Shown: positions 7,526 to 16,915, counted from the stretch's first letter. The stretch is 64,000 nt of DNA from Dehalococcoidia bacterium (GCA_022827095.1 JAJDTP010000021.1:194771-258770); one strand, 5' to 3'. Numbers and translations: made by a program. The notes: generated by a model from the letters alone, not told the origin.

Positions 7526-9244
7526 ATGCCGCAGGCCCATGAGTTGATTGTGCAGTTTCTGGAGGAGGCGGGGATTGACGCCGTGTTCGGGATACCGGGC
7601 GGCGGGACGGGGCAGATTTTCACCAACCTGGTGGGGAAGGAGCCGGCGATCAACACGTACCTGACGCGGCACGAGCAGACGGCGGCGATCATGGCCGACG
7701 CTTACGCGCGTGCGACCGGAAAGCCGGCGGTGATCATGGGGCAGGGGCTGTTCATGGGGTCGAACGCGTCGTTCGGGATCATGGAGGCGATGCTGAGCAG
7801 CAGCCCGATGCTGGTGCTGACGGACACGTCGGACGGCGGCGTGGGGCAGCATCCGGCGAACCAGTCGGGGGCCGGCGAGTACGGCAGCATCGACCTGCAC
7901 AACATCTTCCGGTCGATGACGAAGTACACGACGCTGGCGACGTCACCCAAGGAGGCAGCGCTGGGAGCGCAGTTGGCGATCAAGCACTCGATGAGCGGGC
8001 GGCCGGGTCCGACGTGCCTGCTGATGCGGACGGCGTCCATTGCGGGCGAGGTTGACCTGGAGTCGCCGCCGTTCATCCACGACACGGCGGGGTACCTGAA
8101 CACGGCCAAGCCACAGGCGGCGCCGGCGGACATCGAAAAGGCGGTCGAAATTCTGTCGCAATCGCGGCGGCCGGTGATCGTGGCGGGGAACGGGGTACAC
8201 ATGGCCGGGGCGCACGATCTGCTGGAGCAGCTGGCCGAGCAGTGGAACGCGCCGGTGGCGACGAGCTACAAGGGGAAGTCGGCCATCGCGGAGACGCATC
8301 CGTTGTCGGTGGGCATGGTCGGGGTGTACGGGCAGGAGGCGGCGAACCGGGCGGTGGGCGACGCCGACACGGTGGTGATCGTGGGGGCGAAGCTGAGCCC
8401 GCAGGACACCGTGCGGGAGCGGCCCAACACGTTCAACCCACGGGGGCAGCGGATCATCCAGATTGACATCGACGACCGGAACGCCGGATGGACCTTCCCG
8501 GTGGAGCTGGGGCTGATCGGCGACGCGGGGAGCATTCTGGGTCAGCTGGTGGAGGCATCAGCAGAGGCGTCGGGATCGACGGCGGGCAGCCGGAGCGAGT
8601 GGGCCGGCGCGCTGCCGGGGCGCAAGACGGACGCAGGGTTCTACGAGGACGCGGGTCTGCACACCGACTCTTCGCCGGTGCTGCCGCAGCGGCTGGTGCG
8701 GGTCCTGCAGGAAACGATGCCGGCGGACACGGTGTACGCGCTGGACGCGGGGAACAACCGGACGTGGATGGCGCACCTGTTCCAGTCGCAGCAGGCGCAC
8801 ACGTTCTTCTGCCCGGGCGGCACAGCCGGCATGGGCTGGGGACTGCCGGCGTCGGTGGGGCTGCAAATCGCGTACCCCGGGCGGCCGGTGGTGTCGGTGA
8901 CAGGAGACGGCGGGTACATGATGACGGTGAACGCGCTGTCGACGGCGATGCAGTACAACCTGCCGATCATCTGCGTAGTGTTCAACGACGGCGCGCTGGG
9001 CATGGTGCGGCACCACCAGGCTCCGGGTCAGTACATCGCATCGGAGTTCGCGGAGACGGACAATGCGGCGGTGGCGCGGGGGTTCGGGTGCTTCGGCGTA
9101 CAGGTGGCGGACTCCCGGAACCTGGCCGACGCGCTGCGGGACGCGCGGGCGTCGGGTCTGCCGGCGGTGGTGGACGTGCTGATCGACCGGGGGCCGAGCC
9201 CGGACGACTGGCGGGCGGACGCGCGGCGGTCCGGGGAGACTTAG
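7526..9244 (+). CDS. ThDP-dependent acetolactate synthase-like enzyme
   Basis: 572 aa in the full three-domain ThDP decarboxylase/synthase arrangement. The catalytic Glu is E50 (LTRHEQTAAIMADAYARATG). The diphosphate motif is GDGGYMMT followed by VVFNDGALGMVRHHQ. GGAG at 7514-7517 precedes the ATG. The gene is followed after about 100 bases by an ADP-forming acyl-CoA synthetase on the same strand, which suggests joint work on a 2-oxoacid or acyl-CoA, but this is inference. It is clearly a distinct paralogue of the ThDP genes at 2594, 32248 and 61520. Confidence 0.82.
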   Translation: MPQAHELIVQFLEEAGIDAVFGIPGGGTGQIFTNLVGKEPAINTYLTRHEQTAAIMADAYARATGKPAVIMGQGLFMGSNASFGIMEAMLSSSPMLVLTDTSDGGVGQHPANQSGAGEYGSIDLHNIFRSMTKYTTLATSPKEAALGAQLAIKHSMSGRPGPTCLLMRTASIAGEVDLESPPFIHDTAGYLNTAKPQAAPADIEKAVEILSQSRRPVIVAGNGVHMAGAHDLLEQLAEQWNAPVATSYKGKSAIAETHPLSVGMVGVYGQEAANRAVGDADTVVIVGAKLSPQDTVRERPNTFNPRGQRIIQIDIDDRNAGWTFPVELGLIGDAGSILGQLVEASAEASGSTAGSRSEWAGALPGRKTDAGFYEDAGLHTDSSPVLPQRLVRVLQETMPADTVYALDAGNNRTWMAHLFQSQQAHTFFCPGGTAGMGWGLPASVGLQIAYPGRPVVSVTGDGGYMMTVNALSTAMQYNLPIICVVFNDGALGMVRHHQAPGQYIASEFAETDNAAVARGFGCFGVQVADSRNLADALRDARASGLPAVVDVLIDRGPSPDDWRADARRSGET

Positions 9245-9255
9245 GGGTCGGTTTT

Positions 9256-9285
9256 GCATGGATGGACAGGATAGACGGGATTTTT
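9256..9285. repeat. short dispersed repeat GCATGGATGGAC
   Basis: The stretch starting GCATGGATGGACAGGA resembles 20681-20700 behind the CHAT gene, which starts GCATGGATGGACGGGA. Both follow a stop codon. A shorter relative (CAGGGATGGACAGG) is near 4427. Confidence 0.4.
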
Positions 9286-9304
9286 GGATCCTGATATTGA
9301 GCAA

Positions 9305-9330
9305 CAGGGGCGAATCGTTATTCGCCCCTG
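9305..9330. repeat. intact GGGGCGAAT hairpin
   Basis: Perfect 11-bp inverted repeat, CAGGGGCGAAT (9305-9315) and ATTCGCCCCTG (9320-9330), with a 4-base loop, between two + strand genes. The same arms recur at 61418-61442. No T-run follows, so it is treated as a repeat and not a terminator. Confidence 0.7.
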
Positions 9331-9348
9331 AATTTAGGGGGAACACCG

Positions 9349-11472
9349 ATGGAATTCTGGAGTGAAGCACAGCTGGCCTCGATTGACCGGATGCTGAACC
9401 CGCGATCGATTGCGGTGGTGGGAGCGACGCCGCGGATGCAGTACGGCGGGCGGTTCGTGGCGGCGGCGATGGGGTCGATGGAGCGCGGGGTGAACGTGTA
9501 TCCGGTGAACCCACGATACGAAGAGGTGCAGGGGTTGCAGTGCTATCCATCGGTGTCGGCGCTGCCGGAGGCGCCGGACGTTGTGGGAATCGTGGTGCCG
9601 TACCACGCGGTGCTTGACACGCTGCGCGAGAGCCATGAGAAGGGAGCCAAGTCGGCCATCGTGATCTCGGCGGGATTTTCCGAACGGGCCGTGGACGACC
9701 GGCGGGACTTGCAGGCGGAATTAGGCCGGTTCGCGCGGGAGTCGGGGATGCGGGTGAGCGGGCCAAACTGCCTGGGTCTGGCGAACCTGAAGGACAATAT
9801 CTGGGCCAGCGCGTCGTCGCTGGGAGCGTCGGCTTTGAGTGGGCCGATCGGGTTGGTGTGCCAGAGCGGCGCGTCGGCGTTCGGGCCGTTCCTGACGCGG
9901 GCGGTGGACGAGGGCATCGGGTTCACGTACATCGTGTCCACCGGGAACGAGGCGGACCTGGACTTTTGCGACTTCGCGCGGTACCTGCTGGACGACGACG
10001 ACACGCGAGTGATCGCCGGGTTCGTTGAGGGGTTCAAAGACGGGCGCAAGTTCCTGGAGGTGGCGCGGCTGGCGGCAGAACGGGGCAAGCCGATTGTGCT
10101 GATCAAGATCGGGCGGTCGGATCTGGGGTCACGAGCAGCCGGTTCGCACACGGCAGCGCTAACGGGCGAAGACTCGGCTTACGAGGCGGCGTTCGCGCAA
10201 TACGGTGTGATACGGGTGCAGGACTATGACGACCTGCTGCAGGTGTCGAACATGATGGCGCAGTGCCCGAGGCCGCAAAAGCGGGGGGTCGCCGTGGTGT
10301 CGCACTCGGGAGGGATCAGCAGCCTGACGGCGGACATGTTCGGGCAGGCGGGGCTGGACCTGCCGCCGCTATCAGACCGGGCGCGGGACGGGATCAACGA
10401 CATCCTGAAGGGGTTCGGCTGGGCGGCCAACCCATCGGACGTAACGGGGTTCGCCAACAGCGACGACTTCCCGGCGATCATGTCGTTCATGGCGGAGGAC
10501 GAGGGAGTGGGGACACTGGTGGTAGCGTCAGCGGGCGCCGATCCGCAAGCCACGCAGGTGATCGCGCAGCGTGACGCCAGCGGGATGCCGGTGGCGTTCC
10601 TGTGGACGGGCACGCGGGGCGCGACGTCGGGTCTGCCGATGCTGAGGCAGGCGCGGGTGCCGGTGTTCTACGTGCCAGACAAGCTGGCGGCGGGCGTGCG
10701 GTTCCTGAATGACTACCACGACTGGCGTGAGCAACGGTTGGCAAGGGGTTTCGCAGCCGCGGCCGAGCTTACGGCGGAGCAAACTGCCGCTGCGGGGGCG
10801 CTGAATGGCGGTGGATCGTTGTCGGAGTACGACAGCAAAGGGTTGATCAGGGCTTTCAGTGTGCCGACGACGCGGGAAGAAATTGCGAGCGACGCTGACG
10901 CTGCGGTGGCCGCGGCGGAGCGGATCGGGTATCCGGTGGCGCTGAAGGTGAACTCGGCGGACATCCTGCATAAGACGGAGGCGGGCGCCATACGGCTGGG
11001 CTTGGCTGACGCCGATGCGGTGCGGGCCGCTTTTGCGGAGGTGACTGCCAACGCGCGCGGGTATGACGCAAACGCGCGGGTTGATGGGGCGCTGGTGCAA
11101 GAGATGGTGGCCGGTGGCGTCGAGACGATTGTGGGCGTGTCCTACGACGCGCAGTTGGGTCCGATCCTGCTATTCGGGACGGGCGGCGTGATGGTGGAGG
11201 TGTACAACGACGTTGCGCTGCGGCTATGTCCGATTACCCGCGAGGACGCGCTGGAGATGATTGACGAGGTGAAGGGAGCACGGCTGCTGCGTGGGTTCCG
11301 GGGTGCGCCGGCGGCGGATGTGGACGCGCTGGCGGATGTGCTGGTCAGTGTCTCGCAGATGGCGGCGCAGCTGGAAGGATCGCTGGGCGAGCTGGACATC
11401 AACCCGCTGATGGTCTTGCCGTCCGGGCAGGGGGTGAAGGCGGCGGATGCGCTGGTGGTCGGGGCAGGGTGA
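9349..11472 (+). CDS. ADP-forming acyl/acetyl-CoA synthetase, fused alpha-beta type
   Basis: 707-aa protein of the NDP-forming acyl-CoA synthetase family, which interconverts acyl-CoA + ADP + Pi with acid + CoA + ATP. Domain order is a CoA-binding domain (about 10-140, with NPRSIAVVGATP), succinyl-CoA-ligase-like domains (about 150-460) and a C-terminal ATP-grasp domain (about 480-700). SHTAALTGEDSAYEAAF contains the histidine that carries phosphate in the family. The start is the ATG at 9349 behind a weak GGGGGA. The gene follows a ThDP enzyme, consistent with a pathway that decarboxylates or cleaves an acyl intermediate and recovers ATP. The acyl group is unknown. Confidence 0.87.
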   Translation: MEFWSEAQLASIDRMLNPRSIAVVGATPRMQYGGRFVAAAMGSMERGVNVYPVNPRYEEVQGLQCYPSVSALPEAPDVVGIVVPYHAVLDTLRESHEKGAKSAIVISAGFSERAVDDRRDLQAELGRFARESGMRVSGPNCLGLANLKDNIWASASSLGASALSGPIGLVCQSGASAFGPFLTRAVDEGIGFTYIVSTGNEADLDFCDFARYLLDDDDTRVIAGFVEGFKDGRKFLEVARLAAERGKPIVLIKIGRSDLGSRAAGSHTAALTGEDSAYEAAFAQYGVIRVQDYDDLLQVSNMMAQCPRPQKRGVAVVSHSGGISSLTADMFGQAGLDLPPLSDRARDGINDILKGFGWAANPSDVTGFANSDDFPAIMSFMAEDEGVGTLVVASAGADPQATQVIAQRDASGMPVAFLWTGTRGATSGLPMLRQARVPVFYVPDKLAAGVRFLNDYHDWREQRLARGFAAAAELTAEQTAAAGALNGGGSLSEYDSKGLIRAFSVPTTREEIASDADAAVAAAERIGYPVALKVNSADILHKTEAGAIRLGLADADAVRAAFAEVTANARGYDANARVDGALVQEMVAGGVETIVGVSYDAQLGPILLFGTGGVMVEVYNDVALRLCPITREDALEMIDEVKGARLLRGFRGAPAADVDALADVLVSVSQMAAQLEGSLGELDINPLMVLPSGQGVKAADALVVGAG

Positions 11473-11479
11473 CGTACCG

Positions 11480-12592
11480 GTGACTAACGAGGGGTGGGAG
11501 ATCGAACATCTTTCGCCACTAGAGCGGTCGGATGCAGCGCTGGCCGAGCGGTTCCGGCGTTTCGCTATCGAGGAGTGTTCGGCCGCGTCGGATGAGGGAG
11601 CCGGCTCCCAGACCTACGAGATGCTGTCCGAGACGGTGGCCGGCAATCGGGAGTTGCTGGGCTTGGCGCGCATGTGCCGGGTGGGTCAGCCGATCCCCAA
11701 TCTGTTCTTTGCGGCGGTGAAGCGGACACTGGCCTCGATCCCCGACGCTGCGTTGGCGGAACATTACCGCCGCGCAGAATCAGGAGACCCGCCCGCGTCC
11801 GGTTTGGGTCAGGCTTTCACGGAATTTGCCCTGGCACATCGTGATCGTATCGTCCAATACGTGGCAACACGCTTGGTGCAGACGAATGAAGTTGGCCGGT
11901 GCGCTTACCTGATGACGGGCTTTTTGACCATTGCGGCGGACAACCCGGGCCGACCTCTGGCTTTGCTGGACGTGGGAGCCAGCGCCGGCCTGAACCTGAA
12001 CTGGGACCAGTACCGGTATGTCTATTCGAGCGGCGATGTATTCGGCCCCACCGAGTCCGGTGTTGTCATCGAGTGTGACGCCAGAGGCGGCTTGCCAAGT
12101 TTGCCATCCGCATTTCCAGACGTGAATTTCAGGGTTGGCATAGACCTGACGCCGGTGGACCTGGGCGACGATGAAGAATACCTGTGGATGCAGGCGTTGG
12201 TTTGGCCGGAACACGCGGGCCGGGCAGCCCTGTTGTCTGCGGCCAGGGACGTGTGGCTACAGTCGCGGCCCACGGTATTGCAAGGCGACGCCGTGGAAGT
12301 ACTGCCAAATGCACTGGAGGATGTGCCGGAAGATGAGGCGTTGTGCGTGTTTCACTGCCACACGCTGAACCAGTTTTCTGCAAAGGCACGGGCGAGGTTC
12401 GGGGACATCTTGCGGGCGACGTCAATGGAACGTGCGGTGTACCACATGCCGTCGGAGGGGGACCGAGTTGCGTTGCGCAGGATTGTTAATGGATACACGA
12501 CGACCCTTTTCACAGCGCGGAGACAGGTACACGGCAGATGGGTCGCATTTGATACCCATGCAAGGGTATCCCGTGAGCAGGATCCACTATAG
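11480..12592 (+). CDS. DUF2332 family protein
   Basis: About 370 aa. Family marks are DVGASAGLNLNWDQYRYVY (near residue 155) and VFHCHTLNQFS (near 300), both typical of DUF2332. The fold resembles S-adenosylmethionine-dependent methyltransferases, but no activity is established. The GTG at 11480 is preferred over an ATG at 11447, because the sequence between them is only an alternative frame of the preceding gene. The gene begins eight bases after the acyl-CoA synthetase stop and is probably co-transcribed with it. Confidence 0.75.
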   Translation: MTNEGWEIEHLSPLERSDAALAERFRRFAIEECSAASDEGAGSQTYEMLSETVAGNRELLGLARMCRVGQPIPNLFFAAVKRTLASIPDAALAEHYRRAESGDPPASGLGQAFTEFALAHRDRIVQYVATRLVQTNEVGRCAYLMTGFLTIAADNPGRPLALLDVGASAGLNLNWDQYRYVYSSGDVFGPTESGVVIECDARGGLPSLPSAFPDVNFRVGIDLTPVDLGDDEEYLWMQALVWPEHAGRAALLSAARDVWLQSRPTVLQGDAVEVLPNALEDVPEDEALCVFHCHTLNQFSAKARARFGDILRATSMERAVYHMPSEGDRVALRRIVNGYTTTLFTARRQVHGRWVAFDTHARVSREQDPL

Positions 12593-12695
12593 GAACGGCA
12601 ATCCTAGCGAATACAATGCGAAGCCCGACGCTGTGGTAGTTCGACGTCGACAGTGGCGGAGATCAGCGCGGAAATGGTCCCAGCCGGCCTAGCGG

Positions 12696-12956
12696 TCAAC
12701 GGGACCAGGACTTGACGGCTATCACCGTGGCGCACAAGAGAGAAGCGATGCAGAAGGTCGGCGTGGTCGCCAGTGAAACCGCACCCCATCCGGGTATGAG
12801 CGACATGATCGCGACCGCGAGCGCGGCGGAGCCGCCGACGATCACGCCGGCGGCTATTGAATTGAGCAGGAGGTTAGAGTGCCAGGGCTTACCCGCTTCG
12901 ATGCGCAGAGCCTGGGCGGTGAGGTGCGAAATGGAAATCGACATTCTGCGGCTCAT
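12696..12956 (-). CDS. small membrane protein, 86 aa
   Basis: Function not recognised. Two hydrophobic segments (about 30-52 and 58-80) follow a short amphipathic N-terminus, with a charged end (KSWSR). Its ATG overlaps the stop of the upstream flavin-reductase-like gene by four bases (ATGA), which argues that it is really translated and belongs to that operon. Confidence 0.6.
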   Translation of the reverse strand: MSRRMSISISHLTAQALRIEAGKPWHSNLLLNSIAAGVIVGGSAALAVAIMSLIPGWGAVSLATTPTFCIASLLCATVIAVKSWSR

Positions 12957-13369
12957 CGTTCCTGTAGGACTTCTCCGGATAGCTGGTTGATGCGGTAGAG
13001 GCGAACCAGGACGGCGGCGCCGGTGCGGTCCGGGTCGCGGTCGAGCTCGCCTTGAACGGTACGGGACATGACATTGTCCCTGATTGCGCCTTCTCGGTAC
13101 ATGGATGCCGTGCCGTAGAAGCGCAAATTCACGCGCTCAGTGGGGTGGCGATAGAAGAGCACGACCCTGGAACCGTGCTGGATGTTGGCGGCCGAGTTGC
13201 GCCAGCCGCGTTCCCAGAAGGCGAGAGTCTCCCGGTCGAACACCAGAACGCTACCGCGCATACTGATCTGCGGCTCGCCCTCCGGGGATACGGTAGCGAT
13301 GAACATGGGGCAGCGGTCGGCCAGTGCGTTGTCGATGCGGCGGCGCAGTTCGTCGTCGATGTAGATCAT
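12953..13369 (-). CDS. pyridoxamine 5'-phosphate oxidase-like flavoprotein
   Basis: 138 aa, the size of small split-barrel flavin-binding proteins. The family pattern is present: CPMFIATVSPEGEPQISMRGSVL (about residues 19-41), a central LAFWERGWRNSAANI and RVVLFYRHPTERVNLRFYG. Such proteins bind FMN or F420 and act as oxidases or reductases, or serve as flavin carriers. The true PdxH function is unlikely given the short length. The ATG at 13369 with GGAG in front is chosen over a start at 13423. It is co-transcribed with the overlapping membrane gene. The 170 bases upstream hold nothing clear. Confidence 0.75.
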   Translation of the reverse strand: MIYIDDELRRRIDNALADRCPMFIATVSPEGEPQISMRGSVLVFDRETLAFWERGWRNSAANIQHGSRVVLFYRHPTERVNLRFYGTASMYREGAIRDNVMSRTVQGELDRDPDRTGAAVLVRLYRINQLSGEVLQER

Positions 13370-13539
13370 GGGAGTCTCCTGAATCATGCTGCCGAGTGCA
13401 GGGGCGTTTCGAGGATACCGCACCCGAGTCAGTGGATGGCTCCTATAGGATACCCGACGGAATACAGGGTGAGCGGGAAAAGGATTGACGGGCTATCGCT
13501 AGCCCGTCCGGCGCGCGCTGAGTGCATCAGGTGGGAAAG

Positions 13540-14493
13540 CTAGCCAATCACCGGCACCGAGGGGTCGAAATAAGCCGCCGCTGCGGCCAAGGCGGCCTGC
13601 TTTTCGGCGTCGCGGGCAGCGCAGGCAGCACTCATGGCGAGCACGTCCTTGGCCCACTCATCCACGGGCACGTCGATCATTCGACCGGCGAACGGCGCCG
13701 CAGCAGTGCCGGCGGCAAGCGCCTGGGCGAAGACCTCCCGAACCTGGGTATAGTACTCGACGAGGGATTCCGTGGGCGTGTAGGCCTCGTTGACAGGGGC
13801 GATCCAGCTGGGATGCCCGCAGACAATGCCCTTGAAGCCCAGGTTCCGTAAATCGGTGGCGACGTTGACCATACCCTCGCGCGAAAGATCCCCGGTTTGT
13901 ACACCCATGGGATCGGCGACGGCGACGGGTTGGACGCCAGCAGCGGTGGCCTCGATGCACAGGCGACCGCGGGCGTATACGAATGGGTCGTGGTCCGCCG
14001 ACTGGGTGATGCCCAAGGAGGCGGCAAGGGCGGCCTCATCGATACCCACTTGCCTGATGCGTGGCGAGGCGTTGACGATGTCGCGTATGTGCCAGACGCC
14101 GGCCGCGGTTTCGATAGAGGGAGCTATTTCGAGGGAGCGGTGGGCGACACCATGCTTGCGTTCCAGCTCGGATAAGATGGAATCGGCTTCTGCGACCGTT
14201 TCGGACGACTCGACCCCGGGGAGAAGGATGCCGGTGAGATCCGGTCCGACGGCGGCGTCGCTGTCGGCGTAGACAAACTGGGCGTTGACCCGGACGAAGA
14301 CCTCGGCGCCGGCCTTGCTCGCCAGGGAGATTGACTGACGCAGGGTTTCCCTGACCTGTGGGAGTTCGGAATCCGGAGTCCCAGCCTGAAGGTCGAGGGT
14401 CACGGAGTCGGCGTCGTGCATCCAACTGCGGCGCACGGCCCGCTGCTCGACCGCGGGCACGATCAGGTTAGAGCGTCGTACGAGGATGGGCAT
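13540..14493 (-). CDS. CitE/HpcH-like aldolase-lyase, third gene of operon
   Basis: 317 aa, TIM-barrel of the HpcH/HpaI-CitE family, enzymes that cleave or form C-C bonds of acyl-CoA thioesters. It keeps FVRVN, with the substrate-binding Arg, and SIETAAG, with the metal-binding Glu, plus an Asp in QVGIDEAAL. The usual DLED after the first strand is LDLQAG. The ATG at 14493 lies 16 bases after the previous stop behind GGGGA. It is the last of three related genes, presumably one complex or pathway. The substrate is unknown. Confidence 0.75.
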   Translation of the reverse strand: MPILVRRSNLIVPAVEQRAVRRSWMHDADSVTLDLQAGTPDSELPQVRETLRQSISLASKAGAEVFVRVNAQFVYADSDAAVGPDLTGILLPGVESSETVAEADSILSELERKHGVAHRSLEIAPSIETAAGVWHIRDIVNASPRIRQVGIDEAALAASLGITQSADHDPFVYARGRLCIEATAAGVQPVAVADPMGVQTGDLSREGMVNVATDLRNLGFKGIVCGHPSWIAPVNEAYTPTESLVEYYTQVREVFAQALAAGTAAAPFAGRMIDVPVDEWAKDVLAMSAACAARDAEKQAALAAAAAYFDPSVPVIG

Positions 14494-14509
14494 GTTGGAC
14501 AGTCCCCAA

Positions 14510-15532
14510 TCAAGTAGCGGATTCCGCAGACTCGGCCGCACGCACGCGGTCGATCGCTTCGGCTTTCTCCTGGTCACGTTCCTGACAAAGGTCCTGCCAT
14601 TGCAACAACTCTTCCGCTCGTGCGGCTTCATAACGATCGATTACGCGGTGGCGACCCAGGTAGGATTCGGAGGCCATCGGACGGGGAGAGGCTTCCCGAT
14701 CCACAGAGGAAACGTCGACCTGGACCCAAGTTTGGCCGGTACGGGAGAGCTTGCGGTATTCCCGCAGGACCCACCGGGCGTCCGAAACCTCGTCGTCGGA
14801 AGGGGCGAACCCGCGGATCTGAGGTTCCACGACGGCGGGGTGCAAACCGCCTCCGATGCGGAACCCGCACTTTCGAGCCGCGTCCGCTTCGGCGAAAGCC
14901 CGGTCGGGGTCGCTGACGCTGCCGGTTATGTTAGGCGTGAAGGGAGCGGCACGGGGTTCGCGACCGGCAGCCCGGGCTGCGAGTTCAACCTCGCCCTTGC
15001 CATACACGAACTGGTCAAAGGCGACGAACATCTCGACGCCGAGGTCGCGGGACATGTCGTATCCAGAAGCGCCGCCGAAGTCGCGAACGCGGCTACTTGC
15101 GGTGACGATCTCAAAAGCGTTGGCGACGCCCACGGCGGTCTCGATGTTGGCGCCGATCTCGACCGTGCCGGGCCTGATGCCTCGTTCAGCTTCCAAGCGA
15201 GTGATGATCGCGTCCATGCGCTCGATTTCGTGGCCGTACTCTGTTTTGGGATAGTTGACCATCATGATGCCGGGCCAGATCGCGGCGTCGAGGTCTGCTT
15301 CCATCAGGTCATGGTTGATGCGGCATACCGCGTCGGCGCCGCCCTTGTTGACCACCGGGATGGATTCACGAACCAGGCTGCGCGCGTAGCCCTTGAGATT
15401 GGGCGGGACCGAGTCCTCGAGGTCCATGTTGATGTAGTCGCAGCCGCGATGCCAAGCGTTGTTGATGAAGCGCGGAGTGACGATGGGCATCGTCAGACCG
15501 GACCGCTTCAGTCGCCGGGTTGAGCTGGGCAT
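14510..15532 (-). CDS. CitE/HpcH-like lyase, second gene of operon
   Basis: 340 aa. This paralogue has the most complete family signature: MDLEDSVPP after the first strand, VCRIN with the conserved Arg, GANIETAVG with the metal-binding Glu, and an Asp in ASGYDMSRDLG. It is therefore the best candidate for the catalytic subunit. AGGAG overlaps the stop of the upstream gene, nine bases before this ATG, so the genes are tightly linked. It ends in a charged helical tail (about residues 300-340). It is probably a malyl-, citramalyl- or beta-methylmalyl-CoA lyase relative. The acyl-CoA is not determined. Confidence 0.8.
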   Translation of the reverse strand: MPSSTRRLKRSGLTMPIVTPRFINNAWHRGCDYINMDLEDSVPPNLKGYARSLVRESIPVVNKGGADAVCRINHDLMEADLDAAIWPGIMMVNYPKTEYGHEIERMDAIITRLEAERGIRPGTVEIGANIETAVGVANAFEIVTASSRVRDFGGASGYDMSRDLGVEMFVAFDQFVYGKGEVELAARAAGREPRAAPFTPNITGSVSDPDRAFAEADAARKCGFRIGGGLHPAVVEPQIRGFAPSDDEVSDARWVLREYRKLSRTGQTWVQVDVSSVDREASPRPMASESYLGRHRVIDRYEAARAEELLQWQDLCQERDQEKAEAIDRVRAAESAESAT

Positions 15533-15541
15533 GGGTAACTC

Positions 15542-16483
15542 CTAGGGGACAGGAACCGGAATGCCTTTCACCGCGGCGGCTTTGAATCGGTCCCGGGTCG
15601 AGCAGGCATCAGCAAGGGCGACGGTATTCGCGGCCTGCCCGACGATGTCCGGCGTAAGGACGCGCTCGTCCACCGACACCATGGTGTACGTGCCCGATGC
15701 GGTGGCCGACTCGTACGCCTCGCACAACGCATGAGCCGCCGCAACTTCGGACTCGGAAGGGGTGAAGCCCGCGTTCAAGGGAAGAACCTGGTTATCCACA
15801 ACGCAGAAAGAACCCTTGAACCCGATAGCGCGCCCGCGTTGTGCGGCCACGAGGGTGTTTTCGGGCGTTGCCAGCAGCCCGCGGTCGGGGAAGCGCCACC
15901 AAGCGCCTATGGGGACGGTTCCCGTTGCCGACGCCAAGGTCACCAACCGCTGCATGAGGTACTGCATGAGGTGCGTTTCGCCCGAAGGCTCGGGCCGCAG
16001 GTCCATGACCAAGTCGGCGCGCCCCAGGGAAAGGCCCCAGGTACGTGAACTGGCGGTGGCGACCTCGAAACCGTTTTGGTTGCCCTGGGCAGTTTCCAGG
16101 GAGAGGACCAGTTCGACGCTGCTTGGCGACATGCCGCGGCGGCTTTCCAGTTCGGAGATGATGGCGTCGATGGAGACAACCTGCCCCGGAGTTTCGGCGC
16201 GGGTCACAACGACGCCGTCGAGACCGGGCCACACGGCGGCGCTAAGATCCGCCAGCATCAGCTCGGGGTCGATTTGAACGAACACCTCCGCGCCTGTGGA
16301 GTTGGCGGGGAGCAAGCAATCGCGCAGGGACTCGCGAGCCGCCGGCTTATCCGGTTCGGCCACGAATTCAGCCAAGTCCAGCACGATCACGTCGGCGCCG
16401 GCCGAGGGGGCGTCCGATACGCGATCCGGATGCGAAACCGGAGCCAACAACCAGGAACGCCGGACTGTGGAGAGCGCGGTCAT
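15542..16483 (-). CDS. degenerate CitE-like protein, first gene of operon
   Basis: 313 aa from the ATG at 16483. An upstream TTG at 16495 is also possible. The overall fold is that of its two neighbours, but key positions are altered: LDLAEFV replaces DLED, FVQID replaces the R-x-N that carries the substrate-binding Arg, and only the LETAQG Glu and an Asp in GRADLVMDL remain. It may be a non-catalytic partner or bind another ligand. It leads the operon, and the region upstream is A/T-rich and divergent from the CHAT gene. Confidence 0.65.
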   Translation of the reverse strand: MTALSTVRRSWLLAPVSHPDRVSDAPSAGADVIVLDLAEFVAEPDKPAARESLRDCLLPANSTGAEVFVQIDPELMLADLSAAVWPGLDGVVVTRAETPGQVVSIDAIISELESRRGMSPSSVELVLSLETAQGNQNGFEVATASSRTWGLSLGRADLVMDLRPEPSGETHLMQYLMQRLVTLASATGTVPIGAWWRFPDRGLLATPENTLVAAQRGRAIGFKGSFCVVDNQVLPLNAGFTPSESEVAAAHALCEAYESATASGTYTMVSVDERVLTPDIVGQAANTVALADACSTRDRFKAAAVKGIPVPVP

Positions 16484-16915
16484 GGTGGTTATCAATGCCT
16501 AATTTGGGAATAAATGACAGCATTATGTTGTATAATACCGCCGATTCGATTGAGGTAGGTAGGTTTGTCCGTAGAGTACGACGAATTATAAGTTAGTCCG
16601 GACGGTGTGGCAACATGGCCGAACCGGGTAATGACGTGTCTGCACCGGTCAGCAACACTAGTACCTTGACCTCACTATGCTCGTCCGGCGCGGACAGGGA
16701 TAGCGTTGAATGGCGGCCAAAAGTCTCCCAAAACGCAGTCCGGGTATTGCGAGAAAGGGAATGTTGCTGAACACGAATTACCACCTGCGACGTTATGTTA
16801 TCTCGCACGTATCTCGAAGTTTCCCGACGAGGCAACCTGATGCTTGACCGGCGCGTCCGGCCCACTCGAAACAAACGATGAACCGTTGCAAAACTTACAG
16901 GAGCAATTCTCCAAC
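16484..16915. other. divergent intergenic region
   Basis: Between the CitE operon and the CHAT gene. 16500-16540 is A/T-rich, with a TATAAT at 16531-16536 (+ strand) and CATAAT on the other strand (16522-16527), so promoters for both directions probably lie here, but no good -35 is visible. A 51-codon + strand frame at 16615-16770 and a 93-codon minus-strand frame at 16593-16874 are present. Neither has enough support to be called a gene. Confidence 0.4.

Noticed and set aside
9305-9330. Rho-independent terminator
   Set aside because: The stem is strong, but there is no T-run on either strand, and the same arms recur elsewhere as a repeat.
8558-9766. 402-codon minus-strand frame
   Set aside because: It spans two real + strand genes and the repeat between them, and its translation is Arg/Pro-rich and motif-free.
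14486-15523. 345-codon + strand frame opposite the CitE-like operon
   Set aside because: Antisense shadow. The minus strand has recognisable lyase motifs and ribosome sites.
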